Shown here piece by piece: positions 23,640 to 33,980 of a stretch of DNA of 64,000 bases; position 1 is the first letter of the stretch; every line of letters starts with the position of its first letter. A program made the translations under genes and the position numbers. The DNA is from Blasia pusilla (Eukaryota > Marchantiophyta > Marchantiopsida > Blasiales), in NCBI GenBank assembly GCA_050084515.1, contig CM114272.1, positions 38,502,001-38,566,000 on the forward strand, given 5' to 3'. The notes under the pieces were generated by a model, which saw only the letters and a program-made list of their open reading frames with translations, did not search any database and had not been told where the DNA came from.

Positions 23640-25086
23640 GCGTGATATTCATGATGATGCGTTGGTGTTGGAGTTCCTACGGACCAGTAGGGTGCCGGAC
23701 ATAGTGAGTGCCAAGGAGCGAGGCGTGTTCTTCAACGTGCTAAGAGGTATCGATTGGAGGGAACACATATTCTCGCGTGTGGGAGGATGGTAGAGTACGA
23801 GTAGTGCCACATTTGGCTCGAGAGAGAGAGCGCACAGCGACATGCCTATGAGGAGTTGGGACATTTTGGGGTAAAGCGCACGTATAGCTTACTCCTTGGC
23901 GATATTGGTGGCGTGGCATGCATACTCAGTGCAGCAGTTGGTGTCACGTTGTATGGTTTGTGACCGGGTGAGGGCATCGTTTAATGCCCCTACACCACAA
24001 TTACACCCCTTGCCTATTATGGGGTTGGGTTATCGTTGGAGTGTGGACTTTGCGGGACCGTTACCGTTGACTGTACGACATCATCGATATGTGTTGGTGA
24101 TGGTGGAGCACTTCTCCAAGTGGATTGAGTTGGTGGCATTACCGGACAAGGCAAGTGAGGTAACGGCGTATGCGTTTCTGGATAGAGTGCTTAGTCATTT
24201 TGGTGCACCAGCTGAAGTGCTGACTAACCAGGGTACAGAGTTTCACGGTGAGTTTCAGGTCTTGTGTGACAAGGCCTTGATTGATCATCGGACCACGTCT
24301 CGAGATCATCCAGAGGCGGATGGTTTGGCTGAGCGTGTGGTTCAGACGGTGAAGAGGGCATTGCGCAAGTATGGCCTCTGAAGGGGCATCTTGGAGACTG
24401 GGATATTCAGTTGCCATGGTTAGCCATGGGGTATAGGTTCAGTCGCCAAGCATCCTTGGCTTCCTTCTCACCTTATTTTCTGTTATACGGCCGAGATCCA
24501 GACTTGCCAGCATCAATTCGTTGGGAGTCTAGTAAGGTGGTGAACCTTGATGATGGGACCCAGAGATGTGGATGAGGGTGTGTTCTCAACGGGCGGAGCT
24601 CTTTCGGAGAGTTATGCCAACAGCCTTTGAGAATCTTGCCATTACTCAACACAGGATACGTTGCGGTATGCAACCATTCGGGGTGGAGGTTATCGACCAT
24701 CGATTCGTAGGTTCCATGTGGGGGACTATGTCTATTTGCAGCAGATTGCACCAACAACGTTGGATGTGACGGCAGGCCGCACTATTTTACGAGTGCGCGA
24801 GGTGTTAGCTTCTGGAGTTCTCATGTTGGAGGGTCGTGATGGAGTTGTTTGGAAGGACCATGTGCGTAATTGTGCGCCATGTCATCTTCCAAATGTGGAT
24901 GGTACTGTTGACCCAAGCTTAGCCATGATACGTGCTAGCTTGAGGTGCATGTTGTGTGGGTCTGCCGGTAACGCAGCCCGTATGTTGGTGTGTGATCGGT
25001 GTTCTAGGGGTTGGCACATGATGTGTTTGACTCCACGTTTGGATGTTGTTCCTACTGAAAGGTGGGTTTGTCCTCGATGCACTTAG
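23640..25086 (+). pseudogene. Gypsy integrase of G2 ending in a PHD finger
   Basis: The HHCC site (HAYEELGHFG, then CMVCDRVRASF) lies at about 23845-23975. The core follows (SVDFAGPLPL, first catalytic Asp), then LTNQGTEFHG, where the second catalytic Asp is Asn, and DHPEADGLAERVVQT (catalytic Glu), up to a stop after RKYGL at 24381. The C-terminal region continues at 24661-25086 in one frame: a VWKDHVRNCAPC box followed directly by the PHD finger. Fusion of a reader domain to the integrase tail parallels the chromodomain of chromoviruses. Confidence 0.88.
24949..25083 (+). other. PHD finger (C4HC3) at the integrase C terminus of G2
   Basis: About 45 residues with a complete C4HC3 pattern: C-x2-C (CMLC), C-x2-C (CDRC), H-x2-C (HMMC) and C-x2-C (CPRC), with the typical Trp two residues before the last pair (RWVCPRC) and the acidic MLVCDRC. 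Known PHD fingers of this kind read the N-terminal tail of histone H3; that this one does is inference. It is in frame with the integrase tail and ends at the TAG at 25084. The G4 element carries a decayed version at the same place (31370-31510). Confidence 0.88.
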
Positions 25087-25245
25087 GAGAGGTAGATGAC
25101 TTAATCTTTGCATGATATGGATTACAGATGTGCAACTAATGATGGGGCAACCTAGCACCCGGCCTTATGATTTGGGCACCCAAGAAGGTGTATAGCATGT
25201 AGTAGATGTATAGGGCTACCTGGGAGTTAGAGGGACCTAACCGCA

Positions 25246-25362
25246 AGTTAGGGGGGCGAGTTGTGGTACACTTGTGTTTGTGGATACTCTCGTCTATGTT
25301 ATGTATGTATGTGAGTATGGTATGTCAGCGATGTATATTGTATGACGATGTGGATTCGCACG
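25246..25362 (+). repeat. Polypurine tract and partial 3' LTR of G2
   Basis: The tract AGTTAGGGGGGCGAG ends at 25260, and the LTR starts TTGTGGTACACTTG at 25261. About 100 bp of LTR remain before G3 sequence begins near 25363. The same LTR start occurs in reverse at 27943-28047 and at 31080-31190. Confidence 0.75.
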
Positions 25363-25889
25363 ACAAGTATATCACCCGACAGGAGGTCGTGGTGAGGATT
25401 CGCTCGGGACATCCTACAGATGAGTCCGTGGTGCGAGCCAAGGCGATAGTGACTGATGTAGAGTCCTACGACGTCTTGGTTGGTGGAGCAGTGTTATACC
25501 CGATGGAGTTTTCCCTGGACTACTGGGAAGAGTCAACGTCCTATAGACCAGGATGGCAGTCAGGTGATGGTCGCCTTAGCTCCTTAACCGTTCGATTCAC
25601 ATGTGCAGTGATCGAGCAACGGCCAAGAGAGATGGCGACCTTAGCAGCATTTAGCATTGCCATCACTTGGCCTAGTGATTTGATTGAGGGACATGTCCAT
25701 GCAGAGGATACTCCCGTTCCTGAAATTTCTATGGAGAGGAGTGTTTTGGTAGCCGCATTATTCCGTGGAGGAGAGGTGCCGCTGTGGGGCTCGACTGAGC
25801 ACGTGCAAACCGCGTGGAGCAAGGCGTTTGCACTGGAGCATGACGGGTCTGAGGAACCTGAGGTAGCAGGGAGTGCTACGATGACATCC

Positions 25890-27170
25890 TAGGATACCAC
25901 ACCCAGTGTGTGGTCTACCCCGGAGGAGGGTATTGGAGTGTTAGATCTCTTTGGAGGGATTAGCACTGGGTTAGCTACTGTTTTGCAGATAGGAGTGCGA
26001 GTGCAGCAGTACCTGTATGTGGAGAGTGATGATGTTGCAAGGCGCGTCTCACTACGACATGTGGCACAATTACGCCTATGTTTTCCCGACTTATTGTCTG
26101 CGTCCGCGGTAGAAGGGTACCAGAGCTCCCTACCAAGGGATATTTCATTGTTGGGGGCACAGGACTTAGACCGGTTAGGCACCATTGATTTGGTGATTTT
26201 CGGTTGGCCATGTTAGGGCCAATCGAGTGTTGGACGAGGCAGCGGGTTGGTTGACACTCGGTCCGGGTTGTTTTGGGAGATGTTGAGGGTCTTACGGTAG
26301 TTGCAGGAGCATCAATCTCATTCTCGAGCCTACATTATGGAGAATGTGCCGATCTTAGGAGACTCTAGGTCACGGATGGTGACGAGTGCTCATCAGGTGC
26401 GTGCCTAGATCGGCCTAGAAGTGTTCTTGGATGCGGCGAGTGTAGGTTCTAGATCCCATCGCCTGCGTCTATGGTGGACCAACTTGGTGCCCCATGCCGT
26501 GTTATGGAGGGCGTATGCGAGAGTGGAGCATCCCTCCCATTTGTTAGTGGATTCCATTCTGGATCCAGGTCATCGCTCACAGGCAGTGAGGCACGATGAT
26601 CGACCACCGTTGACTGTGGTCAACAGGGTAGGCAAGCTGCGGGCAGCCTTTCCCACGTTTATGAGTTTTCCCGCTTCCTATGCATACAAGGAGGATGGTC
26701 CTGGCTTGGTTTGGGATGACCAGGTTCAGAGGTTGGTGGAGCCCAACGCCGACGAGAGAGAGCGGACGATGGGATTTCCCACATGAGTGACTTCAGTACC
26801 GTCAGTATCAGAGGCATCACGACGCCATGTCTTGGATCAGGCAATGGACCTGAACTGCTTGACATGGATCTTCAGCTTGGGAGTGGCTAAGCAGCGTCGG
26901 ATGAGATCGCAACATATCACAAAAGTTGCGTTTGTGAGCCTCGAGACGGTGGAGGCAGTGGCTGGGGGCGAGACCCGAGGAGATCGACACACCAGGGAAG
27001 ATCAAGAGAGACACCCTTGGACTTCTTGGAATGTTTTGCATGTATGCCAGGAGATGATAGCCACAGCATCAAGCGTGGTTACGGGCACTGCATGTGGAGG
27101 AGATCAAAGTTTGCAGTTGGCTGCACGAGAGCGGTCGAGTGTTGTTGTTCGAGATGGGGTTGCACCATAG
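25890..27170 (+). pseudogene. C5 cytosine-DNA methyltransferase domain in G3, best-preserved reading frame
   Basis: Motifs in order: I GVLDLFGGISTGLA (25939), II-like YVESDDVARR, IV DLVIFGWPC (26190-26213), VI MENVPILGDSR (26337), VIII RSHRLRLWWTNL (26449), IX NADERERTMGF (26740) and X SRRHVLDQAMDLN (26817). The frame is unbroken except for point stops. One of these, TAG at 26214-26216, falls just after the catalytic Cys, where G4 has Gln. The target-recognition region between VIII and IX is about 90 residues. The order and spacing fit a DNMT3-type C5 methyltransferase. It would methylate cytosine in DNA, but sequence specificity cannot be read from this. Confidence 0.88.
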
Positions 27171-27212
27171 CACCCACCAGTATCCGCACCGGAGAGTCCT
27201 ACCGTAGTCACG

Positions 27213-27942
27213 ATGGAGACTTGGGAGCCAGATATGGGCCCTAAGTTGACAGGAGGAGAGTGGCGCCGAATACATCAATTCCTCGGGAGTTATAGGAGCT
27301 GCTTTGCGTTTAGCATGGAGGATTTGGGTATGCTGAAGGGACCGGGGATCCGCATTGAGTTGTCGAGTGATACGCCAATCTTCCGACAATCCTACAGGTA
27401 CAGTGATATGGAGAGGGCTCAGATTCAGAGTAGGAGCCAAGATTTGGTTGGAGCAGGACTAGTGGAGATATCGCATGGGGAGTATGCATCTGCCACTGTC
27501 ATGCCCGCCAAGAAGGATGTGCATGGCAACTGGACGGATAGGCAGATGTGTGGGGATTACCGACCTATCAATCGGTAGACAAAGTCCAATAGGTATGCCA
27601 TGCCCACCCTTGAGGAGATCTTTGATGCAATTGGTCATGCAAAGGTTTTCAGTTCATTGGATTTGCGAGCCGGATACCATCAGCTGCCTATCAGATTGGA
27701 GGACATGCAGAAGACGTCATTTTGGGGCATCCATTCTCACGGGAAGGATTGTTTGAACCAGTGGCGGTTCTTACCATTTGGGTTAAAGAATGCCCCGGCT
27801 GAGTTTCAGAGGGTCATGGATAGGATCTTGGCTGGTCTGGACTTTGCTAGGTGTTATATTGATGACATCGTAGTCTTTAGTGCCATGGTTGAGGAGCATG
27901 AGCGACATCTAGAAGAGGTGTTTCGACGATTGCAATTTGTCG
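27213..27942 (+). pseudogene. Gypsy reverse transcriptase of G3, 3'-truncated
   Basis: The RT frame runs from LTGGEWRRIHQFLGSYRSCF through CGDYRPINR (TAG at 27576), VFSSLDLRAGYHQLPI (motif A, catalytic Asp intact), LPFGLKNAPAEFQR and CYIDDIVV (motif C, 27859-27882). It ends at FRRLQ (about 27939), where inverted LTR sequence begins. Both catalytic blocks are intact. RNase H and integrase are absent. Confidence 0.9.
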
Positions 27943-28430
27943 TGCGAATCCACATCGTCATACAACATACATTGCTGACATACCATACTCACATACATAC
28001 ATAACATAGACGAGAGTATACACAAACACAAGTGTACCACAACTGAAATCCGTGAAAGACCTACAATCATAAAACACATATAGAATCACATACAATCAAG
28101 CCAAACCCACTCCACGATGGGAGAATCCATGTCAAAGCTTGCGGGAACCACCATAGCCAAGAGCTTTACTCACTACCAAGGCTAACTCCCAACGCAACAG
28201 GCTCAACTAACTGTTCTTTGAGTGCACTCCACACTATATCCTCCAACGTAAGAGCGGGCCCTACTGGAAAAGTCACCCTGAACTGAGTAACCCCCAACCC
28301 TATGTATGAAACCGCATCTCTACCTAGAAACTACGGCCCTACATAAGGTATGGCCTCTACTAGTACACTATACTCTACGACATAATCCATATGGTTGTGC
28401 GCCCCTTCATAAGTGGCTCCCATGTGTGTT
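27943..28430 (-). repeat. G2-type LTR sequence with an apparent LTR-LTR junction
   Basis: Read on the minus strand, 28430-28048 matches the downstream LTR part of G2 (16707-17066), ending GGATTTCA. It is followed at 28047-27943 by the LTR start (TTGTGGTACACTTG...). LTR end joined directly to LTR start is the arrangement expected at a tandem or two-LTR junction. No internal element sequence lies between. The piece abuts G3. Confidence 0.6.
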
Positions 28431-28500
28431 AGATACTTTTGGGACTCTAGTTAGGTGAGTAGAAGGAGCTAGAACAAAAATCTGCAATTCAAATGGGATC

Positions 28501-28990
28501 ATTGGTGCTATTTTGACCAAGATGGTGGCAGCTCACAAATCAGATTGGGATAGGAAATTAGCTTCAGTTGTTCATGCTTACAACACAACTGAGAAGAGTA
28601 CAACATGGAAAAGTCCCTACTTCTTGGTGTATGGGCAGAACCCACTCTCGATAGTAGAGTTGGAGTTGAAGGCTCATCATACTCTAGAAGAGCACTTCCA
28701 ACCTGAAGGTGGCATGGATAGCAGACTGGATATGATTTATGCACTAGAGGAGGAGAGAGAGGCAACATTTGGAGAAGATCAAGGCAGTCCAACAACAAAG
28801 GAAGGTGAGGTTTGATAACCAAATCAAGCATGATCCAGTGAAGGATGGGGACCTAGGGCTGACGTATGACAGTCGACACCAAAAGTTTTCGGGAAAGCTG
28901 CACATTCGTTGTCTTGGACCTTATCAGAGCTCGAAGCTATGGTGGCCAACATAGAGGGGAGAATCAGGTGTTGACAGTTGGAGCATGGCT
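28501..28990 (+). pseudogene. Integrase C-terminal fragment of a different gypsy family
   Basis: The frame at 28513-28815 has DWDRKLASVVHAYNTTEKS and YFLVYGQNPL, the gypsy integrase block downstream of the catalytic Glu. The next frame at 28769-28954 has RKVRFDNQIK, then DGDLGLTYDSRHQKFSGKLH and RCLGPYQ, the GPY/F-type C-terminal module. A frame change separates the two. The wording differs from G1-G5, and no PHD finger or methyltransferase is associated. Confidence 0.8.
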
Positions 28991-28999
28991 GATCGGTTT

Positions 29000-29373
29000 G
29001 GTGATTTGAAGGGCTCGTTGGAAAGGTCTTTGGATGCTCTTCAAGTTGATACAATCGAATCAAGACATTGGATGCTAGGCTAGAATTCTCAAGGTAGATT
29101 AGAAAGGCAAGGAGTCTGGGATTTTGGAAAATAGGAGGGCAGGCTATTCAAGGGCTGCTACCTAGAACACTAGTTGGCCAAATCTAGATATGATTGATGG
29201 TATGGCTTTGCCTTGAGATGCTCTACACTATGGAGGTCTCCTAGAAGAGTTTTCAGCAAGTAATGAGGAGCATAGGATACTCAACGAGGGCTGAGATCGA
29301 ATGCTTGAACTCTTGTGGGCTAGAAGCTTACTCATGGAATCCTAGAGGACCTCATTTGAAGGTCAGAAAGCTT
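29000..29373. other. No recognisable gene, downstream of a gypsy integrase
   Basis: Likely untranslated 3' sequence of the gypsy whose integrase ends near 28990. Short frames only. Confidence 0.35.
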
Positions 29374-29497
29374 GAGAATCCAAGGGAGAGATTTATGGAG
29401 CTAAGAGAATCCAAGGGAGAGATTTATGGAGCTGAGAGAATCCAAGGGAGAGATTTATGGAGCTGAGAGGATCCAAGGAGTGATTTGTGCAGGTGGA
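29374..29497. repeat. 31-bp tandem repeat, about four units
   Basis: The unit GAGAATCCAAGGGAGAGATT plus 11 further bases begins at 29374, 29405, 29436 and, more diverged, 29467. The first three are nearly identical, so the duplication is recent. Confidence 0.9.
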
Positions 29498-29707
29498 GCT
29501 AAGTGGAGGTGTGAACTGAGGGCAGGGCTCGAACCAGCTTGAGAAGAAGCAAGCATGGGAATGTAAAGGAAGATCTTACCTTCAAGCATGTCCAAGAGAC
29601 AAGTTGAGCCTATGCCATCAATGCTACTCAAGAGACTTAAGTTAGGACACGTTCAGAAGTAGATGAGGTAGAAATTTCAGGCAGTAGATGCCTTGGAGTA
29701 GATGCTT

Positions 29708-31060
29708 AGGGGGAGGTAGATTTGTAGGAAGGTAGGAAACCAGAATGCCAGAGAAGCCCAAGTGGGTAGAGGGCTCTCAGCTTCACTTATAAATACTCAG
29801 TTTGGTTTAGTTGAAGGGGGCATACATGCTCTTGGCTAGTAGACACTCGATCTCTTGAGCCAAGCTAACAAGCACAATATGTGCTCCTAGATCTAGGAAG
29901 TGTGTAGTGTGCTTGAAGGGGGCTGAGACTAAGAAGGTCTCCCATGTACTCGATGACTTTGTGATACACAGAAAGTAGCCATGTGAAATGATTTCACTCC
30001 AACGCCTCAGATCTCGAGTTTGTGCATGATTGAGTGATGAGTTGGGGGGGAAGAGGGGGCTTGATGAAGTGAGATTCTTGGAGCTGGTTCAACTAATCAT
30101 TCAAACGTGTAGTGAGTGGACAAGAGGCTATACCAGTAGAGGAGAGGCAAGTTTGGGTTCCAAGATTGTGCTCCTCCAAGGTGTGCTTTGAAAGCTTGCT
30201 GTTCTGCCCACCTGAGTATGGCCTTTGACACCAATCACTGATTACTTCCAGGGTGTGACAACCTGGACTTCCAGGTCTGGTAAGTGATAAGAGATTAGTG
30301 AGTGGAGAAAGAGGGTCATGCTTGAGCTTCCCTATAGGTAGAAGACCATGGGCTCAGCATGTTAAGTCTCCTACTACCTGAACAAGGAGGGAGAACAAAG
30401 GACCAGCAAGGTAAGAGGAGAAGAAGAAGGGATGTGGGTGTTGGTTTGAGCAAATAGAGAGTTTCTCCCCTTTCAGGCTACCTTGGGGGTGAATGATTAT
30501 ACTAGACAGCGTATTGGATGGCCTTTTGTTGTTTAGTAGTCTCTAGTTGTGAGCCTTGAGTAGGTGTGCTGGTTGAATTCCCACTGAGCACTCTATCTAA
30601 GGACTCAAAACTACACCCAAGCTCTCACTAGATACTCGGTGAGGAGAAAAAGGTGATTGCACTACCTGATCAGTTAGGAGTTGGGTGTGCTTTAGAGGAT
30701 TTCCTTGGTACATTCAACTAGTCCAAGGCAGCACATTGGAGGACCTTATGCTGCCCTGGTCATTCTTGACTGTGATTTCTAAGTAGAGTGTGCTTGTTGG
30801 GTTCCACTGGCCACTCCACTCAAAGCACTCAAGAGAATGGAAGGAGTTTTGGTTAGTGGAGTGAGGACAGGATTGTGATACTGAAGTGGAGAGGGTTTCT
30901 CCAGCCTCTTAAGGTAAAGAGGTGGGGTTTACAGCTGTTAAGGAGTACATCATAGAATTCTGATCTTCTGATCTGGCCCTAAGCTCTTACATGGGACCGA
31001 ACTGATGGAACTAGCAGTATTTTCGCTTGGGTTGTGTGCTGGCCATGTATTACCTGGTAA
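29708..31060 (+). repeat. Probable LTR of the second gypsy family
   Basis: A purine tract (AGGGGGAGGTAG, about 29707-29718) is followed by TTTGTAGGAAGG, and a TATA box (TATAAATA) lies at 29788-29795, as expected for an LTR promoter. No coding sequence is visible. The right end (about 31060) is set only by the start of G4 sequence at 31080. No second copy is in the window, so the boundaries are unproven. Confidence 0.4.
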
Positions 31061-31079
31061 GACAATGGTCATGACAGCT

Positions 31080-32100
31080 GTCATGCGAATCCACATTGTC
31101 ATACAACATACATCGATGACATACCATACTCACATACATACATAACATAGACGAGAGCATACACAAACACAAGTGTACCACAACTCGCCCCCCTAACTGG
31201 CGGTTAGGTCCCTCTAACTCCCAGGTAGCCCTATACATCTACTACATGCTATACACCTTCGTGGGTGCACGAATCAGAAGGTCGAGTGCTAGGTTGCCCC
31301 ATCGTTAGTCGCACATCTGTAATCCATATCATGCAAAGATCAAGTCATCTACCTCTCCTAAGTACATCGAGGACAAACCCACCTTCTAGTAGGACCAACA
31401 TCCATACGTGGAGTCAAACACATCATGTGCCAACCCCTTTAACACCGATCAGACACCAACATACGGGCTGCGTTACCAGCAGACCTACAACATGCACCTC
31501 AAGCTAGCTCGTATCATGGCTAAGCTTGGGTCAACAGTACCATCCACATTTGGAAGATGACATGGCGTACAATTATGCATGTGGTCCTTCCAAACAACTC
31601 CATCACAACCCTCCAACATGAGAACTCCAAAAGCTAACACCTCTCGCACTCGTAAAATAGTGCGGCATGCCGTCACATCCAACGTTGTCGGTGCAATCTG
31701 TTGCAAATAGACATAGTCCCCCACATAGAACCTTCAAATCGATGGTCGATAACCTCCACCCCGAATGTTTGCATACCGCAACGTATCCCTGTGTTGAGCA
31801 ATGGCAAGATTCTCAAAGGCTGTTGGCATAACTCTCCAAAAGAGCTCTGCCCGCTGAGAACACACTCTCATCCACATCTCTAGGTCATCAAGTATCACCA
31901 CCTCACTAGACTCCCAACGAATTGCTGTTGGAAAGTCTAGATCTTGGCCGTATAACAGAAAATAAGGTGAGAAGGAAGCCAATGATGCTTGGCGACTGAA
32001 CCTATATCCCATGGCTAACCATGCCAATTGAATATCCCATTTTCCAAGATGCCCCTTGTGTAGGCCATACTTGCGCAATGCCCTCTTCACCGTCGGAACC
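31080..32100 (-). pseudogene. 3' part of G4: integrase tail, decayed PHD finger and LTR fragment
   Basis: The integrase frame (32102-31734) runs TVKRALRKYGLHKGHLG through LAMGYRFSRQASLASF and LLYGQD. The next frame (31724-31485) carries the VWKDHMHNC box. The PHD finger at 31510-31370 keeps words such as CMLC-like and HDVF-like but lost 2 bp near 31487 and is out of frame. Bases 31190-31080 are LTR start. The rest of integrase, RNase H and the last RT codons are missing between here and 33976, so the inserted Tat-like sequence replaced about 1.2 kb. Assigning both halves to one element is inference from strand, order and subfamily. Confidence 0.7.
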
Positions 32101-32757
32101 ACATGCTTAGGTTGACTCTTCGTCCGATTGCGAACTGGCAGGGGACGTAGTGGAGAGTTTGTTCCTGTCTCTCTTCTTTCTCTTGGGCTTTGTGCGAAGA
32201 CGAAGACCGGGAGACAGCCCAGGAGGTCTCCGAGCCGGGTGATCTTCTTGTTGCTTACTCCGTCGATCGGCTCGCTGATCTCGCGAAGAGGGCCGGGAGC
32301 CTTCCATGAGCCCCTTCTAGGATCCGGGAACTTGCTCCCGCACCCACGGTCGCAAAAAGATAGGGGTCCATGGAGGGAAATTAAATGTTTCTACTTCCTA
32401 GGCCTACAGAAGTGTGCCAGGTGCTCTTAATCTTCCTCCTAGGTTTTCCTCCCATAAACAGAAGTACCGGGTCATCACCAAGTACAATTGACGTTCATGG
32501 GCGGAGCACCGTTCGGCGACTGGTTTATTGACAAGACTAATTAATTGTTCTATCTTTTCTAGCACCAATGCAACAAATCTGTTGTTATCTTCTTTCATCC
32601 ATTGTTTGAGGGGGATAGCTAGAGATATCAGATGGTCTTCAGTAAGAACTAGCTGGTTGGGTCTTCCAAGAGATGAGGCTTCTTTCCCCGCTCCCGGATT
32701 CCCCATGTATCTCTCTCCCTTTTCAGCAAAGAATATGATCCCCAGCAGCGGCGCCAA
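32101..32757 (-). pseudogene. Gag start region of a Tat/Ogre-like gypsy
   Basis: Directly downstream of the primer-binding site, the minus strand has an open frame (32757-32404) with KGERYMGNPGAG and MKEDNNRFVALVLEKIEQL. It is followed by a basic, Ser/Pro/Arg-rich frame (32307-32107). I recognise no gag domain; position alone suggests the N-terminal gag. The sequence stops at 32100, where G4 integrase begins. Confidence 0.4.
32739..32756 (-). promoter_or_regulatory. Primer-binding site, tRNA-Arg type
   Basis: The minus strand reads TGGCGCCGCTGCTGGGGA. This closely matches the TGGCGCCGTTGCCGGGGA site complementary to the 3' end of tRNA-Arg, used by many plant Tat/Ogre and other gypsy elements. 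It lies just downstream of the LTR, as expected. Confidence 0.75.
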
Positions 32758-32762
32758 AAAGT

Positions 32763-33975
32763 TTCTTGCTATATGTAATGTACAAGAGTTTCTATGTTAT
32801 AGTCGTTTTAATAAGTTCGATCCCCAAGAGGATCATTGTTTGATGAAAAGAGAGTCCGAAATTACAATTCTGTTGTAATAGTTGTATTTAAATGTGTGTG
32901 AGTTATATTTAATGTCTTATCAATATCTTCAGATCTTTCTTAGTACCAAAGGATCTTTTCTCGATTCTCTCTAGTGGAATTGACAGCATGCTCAGGTGGA
33001 TTTTCCTCTCGACATCAAGAAACCTCACAAAGACCTCAACATGAAAGCTGGCTTCTCCTACTTTCAAAATTCAATCCGTCTCGGCAGGCTACTCTCTGTC
33101 AAACAGATTTCCTACAACTCAAGTTGATTATTTCACTGATGAGAAAGGTTCGCCTGATTCACTCTTCACTCTACAGACCCAAAAAGAATACTCAGACATA
33201 AGCATCGCACATCAGAATGAATGAATGATTGCTTTACTACTCCATCAAGAACGAGAAAGCTTCAAAGTGTATACAAGCTCGAGAGGGTACTACTCTCTTG
33301 CTCGGACCATTCCTACAACATAAGGACTTTGTAAGAGAATGATGATTATGGCTTCTGTCTTGCTTCTTAAATACTCGTTGGAGTAGGAGTGATCCAAAAA
33401 TTCGAAGCGTTCTTGATGAAGCTGGTGTCTCTTCAGCATTTGTAACTACCTAGATCTATGGTTCTCTTAGCTTTTCCTACGATCCCTGTGAATCCGTGGT
33501 ACAAAACTGTCCTAACTACCAATTTGATACAAAGGGTTGCGCCCCTTCCTAGTCTAATTGTTCTAACGTGCGTCTCTTGAAATCACAGTCATTCTTAGCT
33601 TCGCTTCGCTGGACTTCTTGAGGACGAAGCACTCCATTCTTCGTTCTTGTTTAAGGTGCTTCGTGCTTCGCGCTTTGTACAAGAGCGAAGTACTTCTTTC
33701 TCTTCTTCTTTCTGCTTCGTTATGCTTCGTTATAGAGCGAAGCACTTCGTAGATAGAGATTTGTTGAGCTTTGTTGACATTCTGAAGCTTCTTGCTGCGT
33801 CAAGAGACTTCGTTATTTTATTCTCCTATCCTCTTAGGCAAATCCTTGATTTTCTATCTCTCTGCCTTGTCCTTGGAGCTTCTTGATTCACTTTAATCTT
33901 ACTAATTCCTCCTCATAATAATAAATAATAATCAAAAGCATAATGTACAAGAGTCTTTGTTGAATAAAAAGATAT
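32763..33975 (-). repeat. LTR of a Tat/Ogre-like element inserted in G4
   Basis: About 1.2 kb upstream (minus strand) of the primer-binding site. It includes a GATCCCCAAGAGGATCATTG word near 32820 also found at 53418 and in reverse at the window start. The TGTACAAGAGT word occurs at both ends (32778 and 33946). A TC-rich block rich in CTTCG and GCTTCG words lies at 33600-33800. The exact termini are uncertain. A related LTR-like block is at 53353-54815. Confidence 0.6.
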
Positions 33976-33980
33976 ATTCT

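Larger units (their letters stand above)
16707..25362 (+). mobile_element. Ty3/gypsy retrotransposon G2 with methyltransferase and PHD finger, degenerate
   Basis: Plus-strand order: partial 5' LTR (16707-17067), leader, gag (18531-19800), protease (19820-20200), methyltransferase (20700-21800), RT and RNase H (21978-23440), integrase and PHD finger (23640-25086), polypurine tract AGTTAGGGGGGCGAG (25246-25260) and a 3' LTR fragment (25261-25362). The LTR starts TGTGGTACACTTG and its downstream part ends GGATTTCA, giving the usual TG...CA termini, although the middle of the LTR is not present in either piece. The subfamily is shared with G4. Frameshifts are frequent. Confidence 0.88.
25363..27942 (+). 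mobile_element. Ty3/gypsy fragment G3 (protease end, methyltransferase, RT)
   Basis: A G1-subfamily fragment with both ends cut. From 25363 to 27942 the coding sequence stays in a single reading frame through the protease C-terminal part, the methyltransferase and most of the RT. It is interrupted only by point stops (25890, 26214, about 26297 and 26406, 26784, 27168, 27576). This shows that the methyltransferase is part of the pol polyprotein. Both flanks are pieces of G2-type LTR in inverted orientation. Confidence 0.85.

Noticed and set aside
25890-27578. TAG reassigned to glutamine
   Set aside because: It would explain several stops, but frameshifts, TGA stops and truncations coexist and the TRM1 exons use no internal TAG. 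Decay is simpler; a test is named in the findings.
33600-33800. CTTCG-rich stretch as a coding region
   Set aside because: Repeated GCTTCG/CGAAGC words give frames on both strands; it is inside an LTR.
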